The translations under genes were made by a program, and so were the position numbers. The notes below the pieces were generated by a model that was given only the letters and a program-made list of their open reading frames with translations, was not told the DNA's origin and did no database searches. From NCBI GenBank assembly GCA_022410635.1, contig JAJVDF010000301.1, forward strand, positions 319,848-383,847: a stretch of DNA of 64,000 bases. The letters run 5' to 3'. Positions within the stretch are counted from its first letter, which is position 1, and each line of letters starts with the position of its first letter. This DNA comes from Tretioscincus oriximinensis (lineage: Eukaryota; Chordata; Lepidosauria; Squamata; Gymnophthalmidae). Positions 23,186-36,172 of this stretch are shown here, piece after piece.

Positions 23186-23640
23186 AGAGGAGCCCTGTTG
23201 AATTGTGCCAGTGCTCATCTAGTCCAGCACTCTGTCTCACAAAGTGGCCCACCAATTGCACCTGGGGAACATCTCAAGCAGAAGAAGGAAAAATGTCACC
23301 TGTTCTTGACTCTCTGCAAATGGTACTTTAGGAACACTGCTTGTTGCTCCATCTTGGAAGCAATATCAAGCTATCTTTCCTATTGGTACTCTTGGCTTCC
23401 ACTAACCTTTCTTAAAGCTATCCAGGCTGCTAGCTACTACCACATCTTCTGGAAGTAAATTCCACAGACCAATGACCATCTGGGCGAATACCCACCCGTC
23501 CCTTGTCTGTCTTAACTCTTCTTCTTATCAGTTTCAAGGAATGCTTCTTGGTCCTAGTATTGTGACAGAGAAACTGTTTCTCTATTCATCNTATATATAC
23601 TATGCATGATTTTATACACTTCAATCAGGAAAGCTCTATA
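23186..23640 (-). repeat. CR1-like LINE 3' UTR, reversed
   Basis: On the plus strand it reads GAGCCCTGTTGAATTGTGCC, CATCTAGTCCAGCACTCTG and so on. This is the reverse of the 3' end at 22147, and continues through the UTR (GCTATCCAGGCTGCTAGCT, TCTGGAAGTAAATTCCACAG) to GATTTTATACACTTCAATCAG. No ORF remains. Confidence 0.85.
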
Positions 23641-23691
23641 AGAAGATGTATCAAAGTGAAGAAGGCAATGAAGTAAAAAAAAATCTATGGT

Positions 23692-23785
23692 AAGACTACA
23701 TTAAGAATACTGTGTTCAGTTCTGGTGACCACATCTTAGAAAAGATACTGTGGAACTGGAGAAGGTGCAAAAAAAGGGGAACAAG
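23692..23785 (+). repeat. CR1-like LINE fragment in opposite orientation to its neighbour
   Basis: Plus-strand sequence AATACTGTGTTCAGTTCTGG, CCACATCTTAGAAAAGATAC and GGAACTGGAGAAGGTGCAAA matches the region just downstream of the RT in this LINE family. It lies head to head with the reversed 3' UTR at 23186-23640, a pattern of twin priming or rearrangement. Confidence 0.8.
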
Positions 23786-24974
23786 AGAGAGGAGAGGAAA
23801 GAAGGCAATGAAGTCAAAAGAAAAAAATATTGCTTACGATGTCAGATATGATCTTTATCTTGAGGGACTATTCCTGTTGCCCTGGAGAATAAATGCAAAG
23901 ATTGAGATAGGGGTAGAAAGAGGTTCCAGCACCCAGGCAGGTTCCTCCCAAATNGTGCACCCCTCCACTAGTGCAAACAGTGGCAATAGGGAAAATCCTC
24001 TGCACCTGTTCCCAGCACTTTCAGGGCCAAAGTTTTAAAATAGTGTTTGGCGACATGAGGAAGCAGAAAGGCCCAGTGTCAGTGGCCCTCCAAGTCCTGC
24101 AACTGAATCCAAGGCCCCATTTGTGCTCCAACTATGCCATTGATTAGGCCAGAGAAGGTTATCAAAGTTTCAAAGAATTCTGGTGGATTGGTGAACAGTG
24201 GATAGTCTGTACTTTTGGAAAACAGGATGAAGAGAACGAAATGACATCAGACTGGGCATGAACTGTAAGAAGTAGTATGAGATTTGGGACTGGTCCATTA
24301 TACTACCTTTATTTCCATAAATGTTTAAGTGAGGTATTAGTATAGGTATATTTAGCTTTGTTTTGTATTGAAGTTTGTAATTGCAGTAAAGCAAGATTCG
24401 TTTTTCCTATGCATGTGAACAAAACTATGAAACTCTGGAATTTCTCACAAAAATATTCTGCCAACTTGCATCCCCTTTTAAGCGGACCAACTAACACACT
24501 TCTACTATTTAACTTAAATATGTGTTTAGTAATTAAAATGGAAATTAAACTTGTCAACAGATATTCCAAACTAGCACACTTTATTCCTTTTCACAATTCT
24601 TTTCCAATTTTTCTTTTTTACAGTTTAACTTAGGTCTTACCAAGGACACACTAACTTCCCTTGTAAACCTGATATAAAACAAAGCACTTGAAAAAATTAA
24701 AAAGATTTCCACAAAGAATATGTAAATTGTCTTCACAGCTTTCATATTAGTTTTCATAACATCTTGCTCTGTCACTAGGCAAACATGAGCCTTCCTTTTT
24801 CATTATTAATTTGTTCCATTCATTCAACAGTCAGGTTCATATCTCCTAGGCTGAAAATGCTACATCTACATAAGAGAATTCTTTATTTTCATATATGTTC
24901 TAATTTCCAGCTAAATATACATAGAAATTGAGATTAATCTCAAAGGCCTCATGCTGCAACGAGCTGAGTCTATT
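23786..24974. other. Intronic sequence, no recognised element
   Basis: AT-rich. Open frames on both strands near 24300-24640 overlap each other and have no recognisable domain. Confidence 0.5.
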
Positions 24975-26165
24975 CAGCTACTTTATATAAGAAAAGCCCT
25001 GCTGAATTGGGTCAGAGCCCATCTTGTCCAGCATACTGTCTCGGTGTCCCACCGATTGCACCTGGGCAGTCTGAGGCACAAGGTGGCAAAATCTTCACCT
25101 GTTCTTGACTCCCTGCAAATATTAAGAATACTTGCTTGTTGCTCAATCTCAGAGGCAGCATCAAAAGATCCATTCTAGTAGTTATTTATACTTTTGGCTT
25201 TCATGAACTCATCTAATCCTGCCTTAAATCTATCTAGGCTGCTAACTACCACCACATATTCTAGAAGTAAAATCCATAGACCTATGACAGGGTAAAAAAA
25301 CACTTTCCCATGTCTGTCCTAACCCTTACGCCCATCAGTTTCAAGGAATGCCACCAATCCCAGTGTAATGTGATGGAGATTTTTCGCTATTCACCTTATC
25401 CATCCCAAGCATGATTTTATACACTTCAGTCAGATCACCTCTCTTAAATGCTGATTTTCAAGGCTGAAGAGACCCAGAAATTGCAACATGATTTCATAAA
25501 TGAGGTGGCTCCAGTCAGCCCCTTGATCATTCTTGTTCCCCCTTTTTGCACCTTCTCCAGTTCCACAGTATCTTTTCTAAGATGTGGTGACCAGGATTGT
25601 ACACAGTAATCTTAATCTAGTTTTACCATAGATTTATAAATAGGCAAAACAACACTTGACACTTGCTTTCTTCACTGATGCTGCACACTGGATTTATACT
25701 TTCACTCAGCCCCTAGATCCCTTTCCTGCTTTGTCACAAAAACCTCAATCCCCATTAGTAGATTGGGACAAAGAATTGGTTCTTTGCCCCAGTGTGCATG
25801 ACTTTGCACTTGCATAGGTTGAACTGCATTTGCCACTTTGTTGCTCACTCATTCAATTTTAAGCGATCCTTCTAGAGTTCCTTACAATCATTTTCAGTTT
25901 TCACTATCCTGAACAATTTAGTGTCATCGGCATTGGCTATCTCACTATTTACTATGGCATCCAGATCATTTATGAATGTATTAAAAAGCATAGGTCCCAG
26001 TACTGAACCCTGAGGTATTCCACTTGTCACAGCTTTCTACACACTGTCCATTTATTACTACTCTGTTTAGCCTGTTANAAACCCAGAAAAAGACCTCTTA
26101 TTCCATGATTGAAGAGCTTTTTGGAGCCTTTGATGAGGGAGTTTATCAAGAGAGTCAAGTGGAAG
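24975..26165 (-). pseudogene. CR1-like LINE, 3' half, reversed
   Basis: On the minus strand from 26165 it carries the end of the RT finger region (CTCATCAAAGGCTCC), then AATGATCTGGATGCCATAG and TGATGACACTAAA-like palm sequence (near 25920), the FNL-KCKVM region (near 25800), the AAGGTGCAAAAAGGGGGAAC region (25560), and the full 3' UTR to AAGAAAAGCCCTGCTGAATT (near 24990). Many stops and small deletions are present. Same family as 19109-22147. Confidence 0.85.
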
Positions 26166-29100
26166 GATCCTGCAATTCAGAAGTACTTAAAAATAAAAAA
26201 ATTAAGTTTGTGTGCTGACAATGTATTAGTTTTTCTTTCTGCACAGCAGGATCACTGATATTGATTTTAACTGCAACAACAATACGAATTGCACTAAATG
26301 TAATCATAGCATTTATTTTATAAGTAATCATCAATAACTTGCAAAGCTTACAGACATTTGTTCAAACAGTTCCATTATGCCATTTAAAGCATACAGATCT
26401 TTCATAGGCTAAGACCACAACAAGTTAAAAAACCCCTCAACTCTGAGGTGATTCAAAAATGGCTTAAACACACTTCTAAGTTGGGATCATTCAAACGCCA
26501 ATCTGTCCCTCAGAGATGGGATACAAACATGAGGGCTACATACTACAGTCTTCTGCTTCTTCAAAAGTAAGATTGCAGCCAAAATTTGTAGATCAAAGTT
26601 AAGCTCACTTGTCTCCATCATTCTACCAAGGGCTGATGTTTCTCCTTTCAGGGAATAGGTCTATGAAAAGTTTATGATATTACCCATGGAAATCCTTTGT
26701 GCAACCCTTACCAAATCTAAATAATATATNCAAATGGTCAGTTAAGCTTGATTATTTTTATTTCAAAATAAAAATAACAACAGAAAAGTATCTGTGTTGA
26801 GTAGATAGTCATCTCCGTCCTCCATGGCCAGTAGAGCAAGTTGACTGAAGCTGATAGGGATTACAGTCCAGCATCCGGGCAGTTCACTCTTAGATACCAC
26901 AATGCATCATACTCAAGCAAACAAGCAGGGAATTTCCTTAACGTTTTTTTCTATATATGTGTAAAAAATCGTTGTGCTTGTGCACCAATGGCCTGTCAGA
27001 GGCACAAAACATTTCTGTTAGAGCATCATCAGGAAAGTGGCCACTTTGTTTTAAAAAGCAGCTTAATAAAAATGTTGTATACAAGAGACCCCCAAATACT
27101 GTATTATTCAGAAACTAAATTCAGAAATAATGCATTCTTAGCAGTCATCCACGCATTTTAATTTAAGTGGTGATTCAGGAGTTTCTCATTTGTGCCTATA
27201 NGTAACAAAATGTAGCTTCAGTCTGTTTTGTGTGTATGAGAGAATGCAGACCACATTTCTGAAATGCCCTTATAAGGATCACAACTCAAACAATGAGTAC
27301 AATATGAAATGCCATTCTAGCTGCTTTTTTTGGAAGGGAGGAGAGAAGGGAGTATTTCCATCTTGAAAAGTCATGAATACGAGACTCTTTTTAAAACAGC
27401 TCTAGCCTTTGACAGCTTTTGTAACCTTCTGATGTCATGCCTCCTAATTGACACTATGCAGAGAGGCTCCGGGGCACATTGCTGCAACGTTTATTCTACA
27501 AGCACATATTTCACAGGAAACCAAGGATTACTCTTCCCAAGACTTACACAAACTCTTCCCCAAAAGAGAAAAATAAAACTGCTACACATCCACACAAATA
27601 AAAATTCATAGTGTGGTGGCAGGCAGCCAACATTTCAGGTCTGGTCTCCCATCTGTTCTGCCTGTTGACGATTAGAAAACACAACCAAATTACTTTTTCT
27701 GCAACCAATTCACAGAAGGACTTCTTAAAAACAGATTCTGTAACATAATTGTAATACGGTGGAGTTTTCAGAAATCGATAAAAGAAATCCTTCCACTAAT
27801 CATAATATTAGAAAGTCTTAACAAACAGGNTTTTATTTGCTTTTACACTGTGAATTACCAAGCTACAGACCTATCNAAATATCAGGGGAAACTGATCTTC
27901 GGCTCCTAGCTAGTATGCCTCAAGTCACTTCCACATACAGTAATTTACTGTGCAACATTTGTTCAGCCATTTCCTACCATTTCATACAATTACTACCATT
28001 TCCTAATTCATTCAGTAGATTAGAAAATTTTTAAATACTGCATAAATATTCTTTCACATTTGTACCCCATTCTCTGGTTATGCATGCCTCAAGCTTTACA
28101 GCAAAAATGATTAACATTTATTCGTAGCTGGGTCTATATCCCTGTAATAAAAGACAGTTTGCGTCAGGACCAATCTTTATTGCAGGGCTGATTAAATATT
28201 ACGAGACTCGCGTTCACAGCAGCTCAGATTCATTCAGTATTGATTCAGAGGGTTTGGTCACTCTTTGAAACCACGGCTGCTGAATTATAAAACACACATT
28301 ATTGATATATGCCACTGAAATATGTTAAACCAGGAAATGTCTTTGTCTACACATCTTTCTTCCCATGCCAAGATTGTAAATGTATGCAATTTTACAAGAG
28401 CCAAAAAGAGAAATGAAGCTGTTGAAAAAACCATTTACTTGATGCCAAATTAATTTTTGAGCACATTGAGACACAAAATGTTTCCTTGCAGACTACTGTC
28501 ACCTCTTTCTGACCCATGTCAGCAAGCACTGAAATGCATGATGTGATGAGAACAAGTTTCACAAGGAAACTTGTTAATCATGGAAGGAATATTTTTCGTT
28601 GAGTCGCCTCATGTATTTCAGGAAAGGGGAAACATTCAACATTTCAGGCTTTGCTTGAGATCTTAATCCTGGCAACTAGAATGAAGATGGAAGACATTTT
28701 CTGTCATAACCAAGATGCAAAGATTCTAAATCTCCTTGGAGGTAAAAATTAATTAGCAGTTTGAGTGAATAAAACTGTCCCTTTGAATCAAGGAGTATAG
28801 ACTTACCGAACACAGAAACTGCAAAATGCATTTTCCCAGGTTATTATCAGCTGCATCTTTCATGTCTACACAAGAGGAACAGCGTATAACCTTGTACTAC
28901 CAAGGTTAAACTTTAAAGATGTGAAGCAACATTTAAAGAGATATCAATAGCCACTGGCAGTTAATATTTATGTCAATTCTTTGTATGCTAAAAAACAGTA
29001 GGGATGGCTATACTGTTAAGATGAATGGTTTTTCTTCATTCAGACACTATAATATCAGAATTCTATTCATTACAAAATAAAGATCTATCAGCAAAAAATG

Positions 29101-29213
29101 AGGAACAAATTGCTTTAAGACACAAGACTTTGAACTAAAATGTAATAATAGTTATTAATTACATTAATCTACAGAACGTAAATTAAAAGCTGAAAAATGT
29201 GTAGATTATAATA
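26166..29213. other. Intronic sequence, repeat-poor
   Basis: About 3 kb with no clear transposon. Part of it (27200-28600) has the mixed texture of slowly evolving intron DNA. A perfect 10-bp inverted repeat AACAAGTTTC/GAAACTTGTT lies at 28551-28575 with a 5-base loop. I cannot name a function. Confidence 0.45.
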
Positions 29214-29414
29214 CAGGGTGCTTTAAAAAATGTATACACACTTTGAACTTCCATACGATGTACAGAATCAGTGGTGACTCGTACTCATTTGTCATTTACG
29301 TTTTATTTACATTGGACTTTAAGCTTTCTAATTTCCTGAAATTTAACTTTGTAGAACAGTAAGTAAATTTTCTATGGAAGTTCACAGTGTGTATACATTT
29401 TTTGAAGCACCCTG
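29214..29414. mobile_element. Mariner-type MITE (201 bp) with well-preserved terminal inverted repeats
   Basis: Both ends read CAGGGTGCTTYAAAAAATG (Y = T on the left, C on the right), continuing TATACACACTTTGAACTTCC (right arm: ACTGTGAAC). That gives inverted repeats of roughly 42 bp with two or three differences. The flanking bases are TA on both sides (29212-29213 and 29415-29416), the target duplication of Tc1/mariner elements. There is no transposase, so it would be moved only in trans. Confidence 0.9.
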
Positions 29415-29416
29415 TA

Positions 29417-30245
29417 TGATGCCAATGGGAGCTATGCAAACACAGGAAAACAAAAAATAAAAACCCTTTCTTTTAAACTTTCAAAATTCAGCTTTCACTC
29501 TCCCTTCTCTTGCTTTCAGATATTGTGTTTTCACAAGGAAAATGTCTCCACAAAGCATCAATTGTTCTGGGACTAATTAAAAAGTCAAGCTGTAATAATA
29601 TTTTTTCCAACCATTTATTCTATTAGATACCCAAAATGGACAAATCTGTTTTGGCCAGCTGAAGTCTTTTCACTTAACTTGCTTTTGTATAAAATTATTT
29701 TAATCCCAAATGATACTTGGGTATGGAAATCTCTCTCAGAGATCTAGTTAGCTATGCTAATTTACTTAACCATCTGAGCCAATACTCCAAGNGCTCTTAC
29801 TTTTTCCACCTTGGGAATTGCCTCTACGTTCCCTTCCTAATTCCAACTACATCAAAGATCACAATAAACAGTAAGTAAATCATAGTTCCCCTATTTTCCT
29901 GNCTGTAAGAATTGCAGTTCCTAGAACAAACTTTGCATTCTTGCACTGTCTTTAACTGTGTCTTTGTAGAAATTAAATACTATTTTTTAAAATTCTTGTA
30001 ATATTGGAATTGCAAATGTATTCATTAACTCCTAACCTTTTACTTAAGACCCCAAAGTTGAGTGAAATGGTAGCTGTAACGAAATATGTCTTAAATTTCA
30101 TTCGGCTCCCTTAAGGAACTAAGATCTGGCTGACTGCAGATTGGTGGGGGGAGGAGCTTAGAGTGGGAGGAGTTGAGATGGNGAGTTGAGTTTGGAGCTG
30201 AAAGCCAAAAGACGTGTTTAAGTGTTCTCTGAATAAAATTGTTTT
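29417..30245. other. Intronic sequence, no recognised element
   Basis: AT-rich with a short GGTGGGGGGAGGAGC-type G-rich patch near 30145. Nothing identified. Confidence 0.45.
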
Positions 30246-30375
30246 GTGATTATTTATTTTATTTATTTATTTATACATATACCCCAACCCTATACCCAAA
30301 GGTCTCAGGGTGGCCAACAGTAAGATTAAAACAGTACAAAATTAAAACAGTATAAAACAATTACAAAACCAAATG
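30246..30375 (-). repeat. L2-like retroposon 3' end, reversed
   Basis: The TTTATTTATTTATTTATAC run, then ATACCCCAACCCTATACCCA, AAGGTCTCAGGGTGGCCAAC and repeated TAAAACAGTA. This is the reverse of the family tail; the copy at 35899 is similar. Confidence 0.8.
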
Positions 30376-30623
30376 ACATGTCTGCATAAGCATAGTTAAT
30401 AAAGGGTGGACATATTAATGTTAACAGGGAGAGACATATTAAGAATGGTAGTCTTAAGACTAAGGAAATGGTAGATCTAGACAAGAGCCTTAGGATGAGC
30501 TGACTGAGTTAATAGCTTGGGAGACACAAAGGCAGTTCAGCCATTATCCTTACACAGTTGAGTTAGTTTTTATCTGTTATAATTTGGATATTGAGTTCNT
30601 TTTGTGATATGTTGCTATAATAA

Positions 30624-30669
30624 AGATTCCTTATCTATATGAACTTAGATTCTTTATCTATATGAACTG
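30624..30669 (+). repeat. Tandem duplication, two 23-bp units
   Basis: AGATTCCTTATCTATATGAA plus CTT is followed directly by AGATTCTTTATCTATATGAA plus CTG. The units differ by two bases. Confidence 0.85.
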
Positions 30670-33177
30670 AGTAAAAGGGCTCATTCTACCCTGAGATGTT
30701 TTCTTCTTGCGAGAAGTGGCAGCATATCTCTGAGAAGTTACCTTGCCAATGTATCACTTATGAATCAATTAACATTTTATCTATAATAACCTAAACATGT
30801 AATAATAACTATCCCAGTGTCTATTATACATTAGTGCCTAGTGTGGGGCTCTAAGACCGGGCTAGCAGCAAAACTGTAAAAATATTACATGCATAAGAAA
30901 CACCTCTGAAGTTTGGCTGCAGGATCTTTACAGTAGCTAACTTCACTATTTAAAAATCAGTTTAGGTAACAACACTTTTCATCTAACTTTGTAATTGTAC
31001 TTCTGCTTATCCAAACTATGTATTTCCTCTTGCTAGTTAGAACTGAAGTGTAAGAATACCGTAAATTCCATTGTTTTCTGAAATGAGAATGTCCAGTAAG
31101 TAGAAACACATAACTGAATGTAACATATTCTATGTGATACACAGTTAATTATGTATGACTGTGTTCCTTATGGAAAACAAATTCCATCACTTTATCTGTC
31201 TTCTATTCTTTACTTTTGCTCATTTACATTATTTATCTCTTCANTAGCTTTTCTAGTACCATACTCTCCTATACTTCATGATTTGGAGGGAGGAAAAAAG
31301 TCTCCGGTAAGGATCAGATTGCACGCTGACAGGATTTCTGCCTATTACAATCAGACCATGAAAGCACATTGATCTAGTTTGTTCTACTTCACCTCTGGCT
31401 TGTTCTCCTTCAGTAAGCATGCAAAACAGCCAAAAATAGAATACACTTTCCCCACTCTAAGTGCTTATTCATTGCCCCTCAGAGAAGCTCTTCTTCNCAA
31501 CACTGCGGCACTGAAGAAATACATTCATAGAGTACATTCTTGATTTACATCAAAGATAAGAAACGGATATATTGCAAATAAGTTGTGATTTTCCTAGGGA
31601 TCTGAACTTCTTAGGCTATAAACGTCTCTGGAAGACTGGGAAATTATTACACAAATAATATGTTGGACAGTTTTCTTTGTGTCTCTATTTTGGATAGCAA
31701 AATTACATCCAAAATGAACATAACACCAATGGTATAGTCATAGGGGGCATGGTTGCTTTTAATATAAGGCAAATATTCCAGCAATTAAAATAATTTAAAA
31801 TGAAACGTAGAATAGATCCTTTGGATAGATGACTTCACCTTGAGCAACCCAATTATAAAATAATGTATAATCAAGGATGTGTAAGTTTAGAAATCTAATG
31901 GTTTAATAAACCTGAATGGATTCTATATATGTTCCTTTCAACTTCAAGATTTCTACAGTCGACAACNTAAGGGAACCAAAGTTGAAAAGTCAAGAGAAAG
32001 GAGAAGAAATCAGGTGTAATGAGGGAAGGAAACAAATTTACATTTTAAATTTGTTATTATGTCCTTAGAAACTTTAAAAATATTTTTAGAGAAGGTAGCA
32101 TATAATCAATTAACAATATGACAATCTTGCAAGGTACTCAGTAGTCTAGTGAGTCTAGTCATTTTGAGCTAAATTAATGGAATTGTATTCTGCCTATTAT
32201 TATCATCATCATCATTATTATTATTATTATCATTATTACACAGCAAACAAGATTAATATGCTGGATTTCATATAACAAAATCACAAGTCAAACACTTCCC
32301 AAGCATCTAGGACTGTGTGATATTTTTTTTATGATGCGCGCAGATCTGATTAAGGTGACCTTTTGCAACTGACAGATCGTGATTTTTTATTTATTTTTTA
32401 TTATTTTCAAATGCCAGCTGAGATCTTTTGGCACAGCACGCAGTGTGTCGATTACCACTGGGATCATCTGTTCTGGTTTATGCCAGAGGCATTACAGTTC
32501 GATTTTGAGATCCTGATAATGGCGGAGTTCTTCTTCTCCTTCTCCTTATTCCATTCACTCTGAATTTTAGACTTAATCTCTTTTTGATCTCACTGTGCTA
32601 TATTTATGATTGCACATAAACAAAACACTANCCTTGTAGTTGTCAAGTCCGTGCTTCTGCTTTGATCCCTTTTCATCCATTTTTAGTAGTAACAATTCTA
32701 AGTTCCAGGATGAAAAGTGGAGTACAAACGCAAAAAATAAAAATAATGTTATCATACAATAATTAGGGGGGAGGGAGCACCTTAGGACTTTTCAACCCGA
32801 TAATGCAGGATTAAGATTAAAAGGGAGGTTTTCTTTTGATCAGTATTACTAATCAACTGATCAAATCAACAAATCATTTCAAGTAATGTAGAACATTTCC
32901 ATGGAATATTGCTTTCTACCTAGACTCTCTGCATCGTTTGCTATAAATCTATTCTGAGTATTTGACCTTGCNCATTTATTGACTACTAAACGTATTACTT
33001 TTCTTTGATGAAGGCAATACTGAAAACAAAACAAAAAATGCCATGTTACTTCAACAACTTGCCAGACTCAAAACCAGATGAAACTTAATCTATTTTATCT
33101 TTTAATTCATGCACTGAAAGTGAGTTTTAAAGTGACGCTTGAGATAGAATTGATTTTGTTTTGCAAAATTGATTTTC
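30670..33177. other. Intronic sequence with an (ATT)n microsatellite
   Basis: AT-rich. A TTATTATTATCATCATCATC-type microsatellite lies at 32195-32240. No other element recognised. Confidence 0.5.
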
Positions 33178-33186
33178 AAGTAGAAT

Positions 33187-33373
33187 TTCAGAGAAATAGC
33201 CGTGTTAGTCTAATACAAAGTCCAGCAAAGAAGCTAGTAGCACTTTGAGACTAACAGGAGAAAAAGTTAGTGGCATAAGCTTTCGTAGACACGTCTACTT
33301 CTTCAGAAAGCTTATGCCACCAACTTTTCTCCTGTTAGTCTCAAAGTGCTGGTAGCTCCTTTGCTGGACTTTG
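33187..33373 (-). mobile_element. Penelope-like foldback element (187 bp)
   Basis: Two near-identical arms: the left one carries ATAGCCGTGTTAGTCT, AAGTCCAGCAAAGAAGCT and ACTTTGAGACTAACAGGAG, and the right one is their complement down to AGCTCCTTTGCTGGACTTTG. Between them lies a hammerhead-like block on the minus strand. A 9-bp duplication AAGTAGAAT flanks it (33178-33186 and 33374-33382). The outer CCGTGTTAGTCT end is present only on the left. Confidence 0.8.
33271..33306 (-). ncRNA. Hammerhead ribozyme motif, core altered at position 16.1
   Basis: Minus strand: CTGAAGA (33306-33300), perfect helix II GTAGAC/GTCTAC with a GT loop, GAAA (33284-33281), stem III GC-TTAT-GC, then C at 16.1 and A at 17. 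Helix II is intact, but the required U16.1 is C, as in the copy at 19826-19861. Cleavage is therefore unlikely. Confidence 0.55.
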
Positions 33374-33696
33374 AAGTAGAATGAAAGTTGAAATTTCCAT
33401 CTCATTATTCTTTCTTCATATTTATTAATGGACTTCCAAAATGCAATCTCTAAACCAAGGTAAAAGAACAAAGACATTCTACATTTTGATACTGTTTGAC
33501 CAATGAAATCTTTCTTTTTACTAGTACCAGTATTTACATTTCAGTCAAGGGTAGTTAAATGATGATGACACCTTCTCAGTCTATGTTATTTAAAATAAGT
33601 AACTGAAAGTAATAGACAATTGTCTTCTAGCCAAGGATAAAGGACTTCTGAAAAATAAATTGTTCTATGCAAATTATTGTAAAAACTTTGGATTAA
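33374..33696. other. Intronic sequence, no recognised element
   Basis: AT-rich spacer between the foldback and the CR1 copy. Nothing identified. Confidence 0.5.
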
Positions 33697-35000
33697 ATCA
33701 TAGAATCAGAGTTGGAAGGGACCTCCAGGGTCATCGGGTCCAAACCCCTGCTCGATGCAGGATTCATTAAACCATCCCAGAAAGATGACTGTCCAATCTC
33801 TGTTTGAAGACTTCCACTGGTTTATCACCCTGACTGTTAGAAAGTTTTTTCTGATATCAAATCTAAATCTACACCCTTGCANTTTCATATCATTGTTTCT
33901 AGTCCGTCCATGTGCTAATGAGAACAATGTTCATCCCTCTGCTCTGTGACAGCACTTCAGATATTTGTAGACAGTTATCAGGTCTCCTCTCAGTCTTCTC
34001 TTTTGCAGACTAAANATCCCTAGATCCTTTAACCGTTCCTCATACGACATGGTTTCCAGACTACTCACCATACTTGTAACTGTCTTTTGTATTTGCTCTA
34101 GTTTATCAATGTCCTTTTTAAATTGGGGCCCCCAGAACTGAACACNGTATTCCAAGTGTGGTCATACCAAAGTACTGTAGAGAGGAATAATTACTTCACG
34201 TGAGTGAGATTCTATGCTCCTCTTGATACATCCCAGGATTGAGTTTGCCTTTTTTGCGGCTGCTTCACACTGTTGACTCATGTTTAATATGTCAGCTACC
34301 AAAACACCCAGGTCCTTCTCACCTGTGCTGCTGCTCAGACATATTCCTCCCATTCTATATGTGCTGTTTTCATTATTTTTGCCCAGTAGGATCTTGCATT
34401 TCTCTTTGTTAAATTCTATTCTGTTAGTTTCAGCCCATTGTTCAAGTTTGTCTAGATCTTTTTGAATCCTATCTCTATCTTGTTTAGTATTAGCAACACT
34501 GCCTAGTTTTGTGTCATCAGCAAATTTGATAAGTTTTCCTTCAATTCCTTCATCTAGATCATTTATAAATATGTTAAATAGCACTGGGCCTAGGACAGAC
34601 CCTTGTGGTACACCACTTGAAACAGTCTTCCAATTGGATGTGCAACCATTTATTACCACTCTTTGAGTACGATCACTAAGCCAGTTTTGAATCCATCTAA
34701 CTGTTGTTTTGTCAATCCCATACTTGACTATTTTTTCAATAAGGATTTTTTCAGTAAGGATGAGATACTTTGCCAAAGCTTTACTGAAGTCAAGATATAC
34801 CACATCTATTGCATTTCCCTGATCAACCCATTTGGTAATTCTATCATAGAAAGAAATTAGATTAATCTTGCATGACTTGTTTGTTACAAATCCATGTTGG
34901 CTCTGATTAATTACTGCATTTCTATCCAAGTGCTGACATACATGCTGCTTTNTAACTTGTTCAAGAAGCTTTCCTGGTATTGAAGTCATACTCACATGCC
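33697..35000 (-). pseudogene. CR1 LINE, 5'-truncated, with long ORF2 remnant
   Basis: Reading the minus strand from about 35000, the frame down to 34162 runs 289 codons: SIPGKLLEQV, HLDRNAVINQSQHGFVTNKS (RT finger), VVYLDFSKAL, SGVPQGSVLGPVLFNIFIND, then KFADDTKLGSV with the catalytic aspartates, and IEFNKEKCKIL. It ends in a shifted frame at the PHLEYCVQFWG-type segment, then reaches the 3' end CAACTCTGATTCTATGAT at 33697. A small insertion reads AKYLILTEKIL inside the palm. Endonuclease and ORF1 are absent. It is very similar to the copy at 46381-50264. Confidence 0.92.
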
Positions 35001-35898
35001 TATTGTGAAATAAGAAACATTTCACAAACACTGCATTTAAACAATTTATAGCTTTAATAATGATGAATTATGTGTACATTCAATTAGAAATAAAGTTTAT
35101 ATGTCTTTACTAATCTAGATTTTTTGTCCTGGTTAAAAATGGCACATTCCTATTAAGGAAATATAATTACTAAGAAATACAACAGTAGCAAAATGTATTT
35201 CTCACTAGGAAAGCTAAAGGCTCACGCCCATAATCCAATATTTATACTAAAATCAAAATTAAATCTGAGAATGCTCTGTCATTGACTCCATGGTTTTTAT
35301 TACAGATCAATATGACAAATTCACAGAGACTTATATAGAAACAGTATAGAGTTCCCTTTTCCTCTTATATTACACCTATCACAGCCAAAACATATCTTTG
35401 AGTTTTAGGCACCCATGATTATAATACTACACAGTTTTAATATTCAGATGGAAAAAATTATATTCATAGGTTAGCAGTAGAATTGGTATGTTTCCATTCT
35501 TTCACTAATTTTAAGGACTACGGTATAAATATAATTGACTTTTTATGTCAATCTTCTAAATTTATAGGATTTTTTCCTGGAATGAAATTTTTGAATGAGA
35601 ATCTATACAAAGTGATATTTATTCAAGTAGTTTTAAATTAAATTATTATTGCTAGGCTATGGATGCAATTTTCCACTATTTTAAACTGAAGTAACAATTA
35701 TCAAAATATGATTTGCTTATTTCACAATTTCAGATTTCTTTCACCAATAGTGCCCAGAGTACTACAAATATATAACAAGCTTTCAATGCTTATTATTAAA
35801 TATTTTATTATTTCACTTTTATTATTAATAAAATACTAAAATATTTTCCTCCTCTCCTAACCCTTCCCATGGCATTTAGAACTTTTGATCATTTATAT
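35001..35898. other. Intronic sequence, no recognised element
   Basis: AT-rich; nothing identifiable. Confidence 0.5.
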
Positions 35899-36172
35899 AT
35901 TTACTTATTTATTTATACTTATACCCCATCCTATACCCGAAGGTCTCAGGGCGGCCAACAGTAAAACATCAATAAAACATTAAAACAGTATAAAACAATA
36001 TCTATAAGNAGGGAAAGAGATGACATTTCTTCAGCCAAAGGCCTGGTAAAAGAGGTGCATCTTCAAAGATCTTCTAAAACAATATAATATTGATGACCTC
36101 GANGGGAAGACTATTCCAAAGACGGGAGGCAACCACCGAGAAGACTATCACACAGTCCAAGTTGTAAATTCC
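35899..36172 (-). repeat. L2-like retroposon 3' end, reversed
   Basis: The TTTATTTATTTATACTTATA run, CCCCATCCTATACCCGAAGG, TCTCAGGGCGGCCAACAG, then TTTCTTCAGCCAAAGGCCTG and AAAGAGGTGCATCTTCAAAG. The last two encode, on the minus strand, the LKMHLFYQAFG-like end of an L2 ORF. Longest L2-like copy in the window. Confidence 0.8.
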
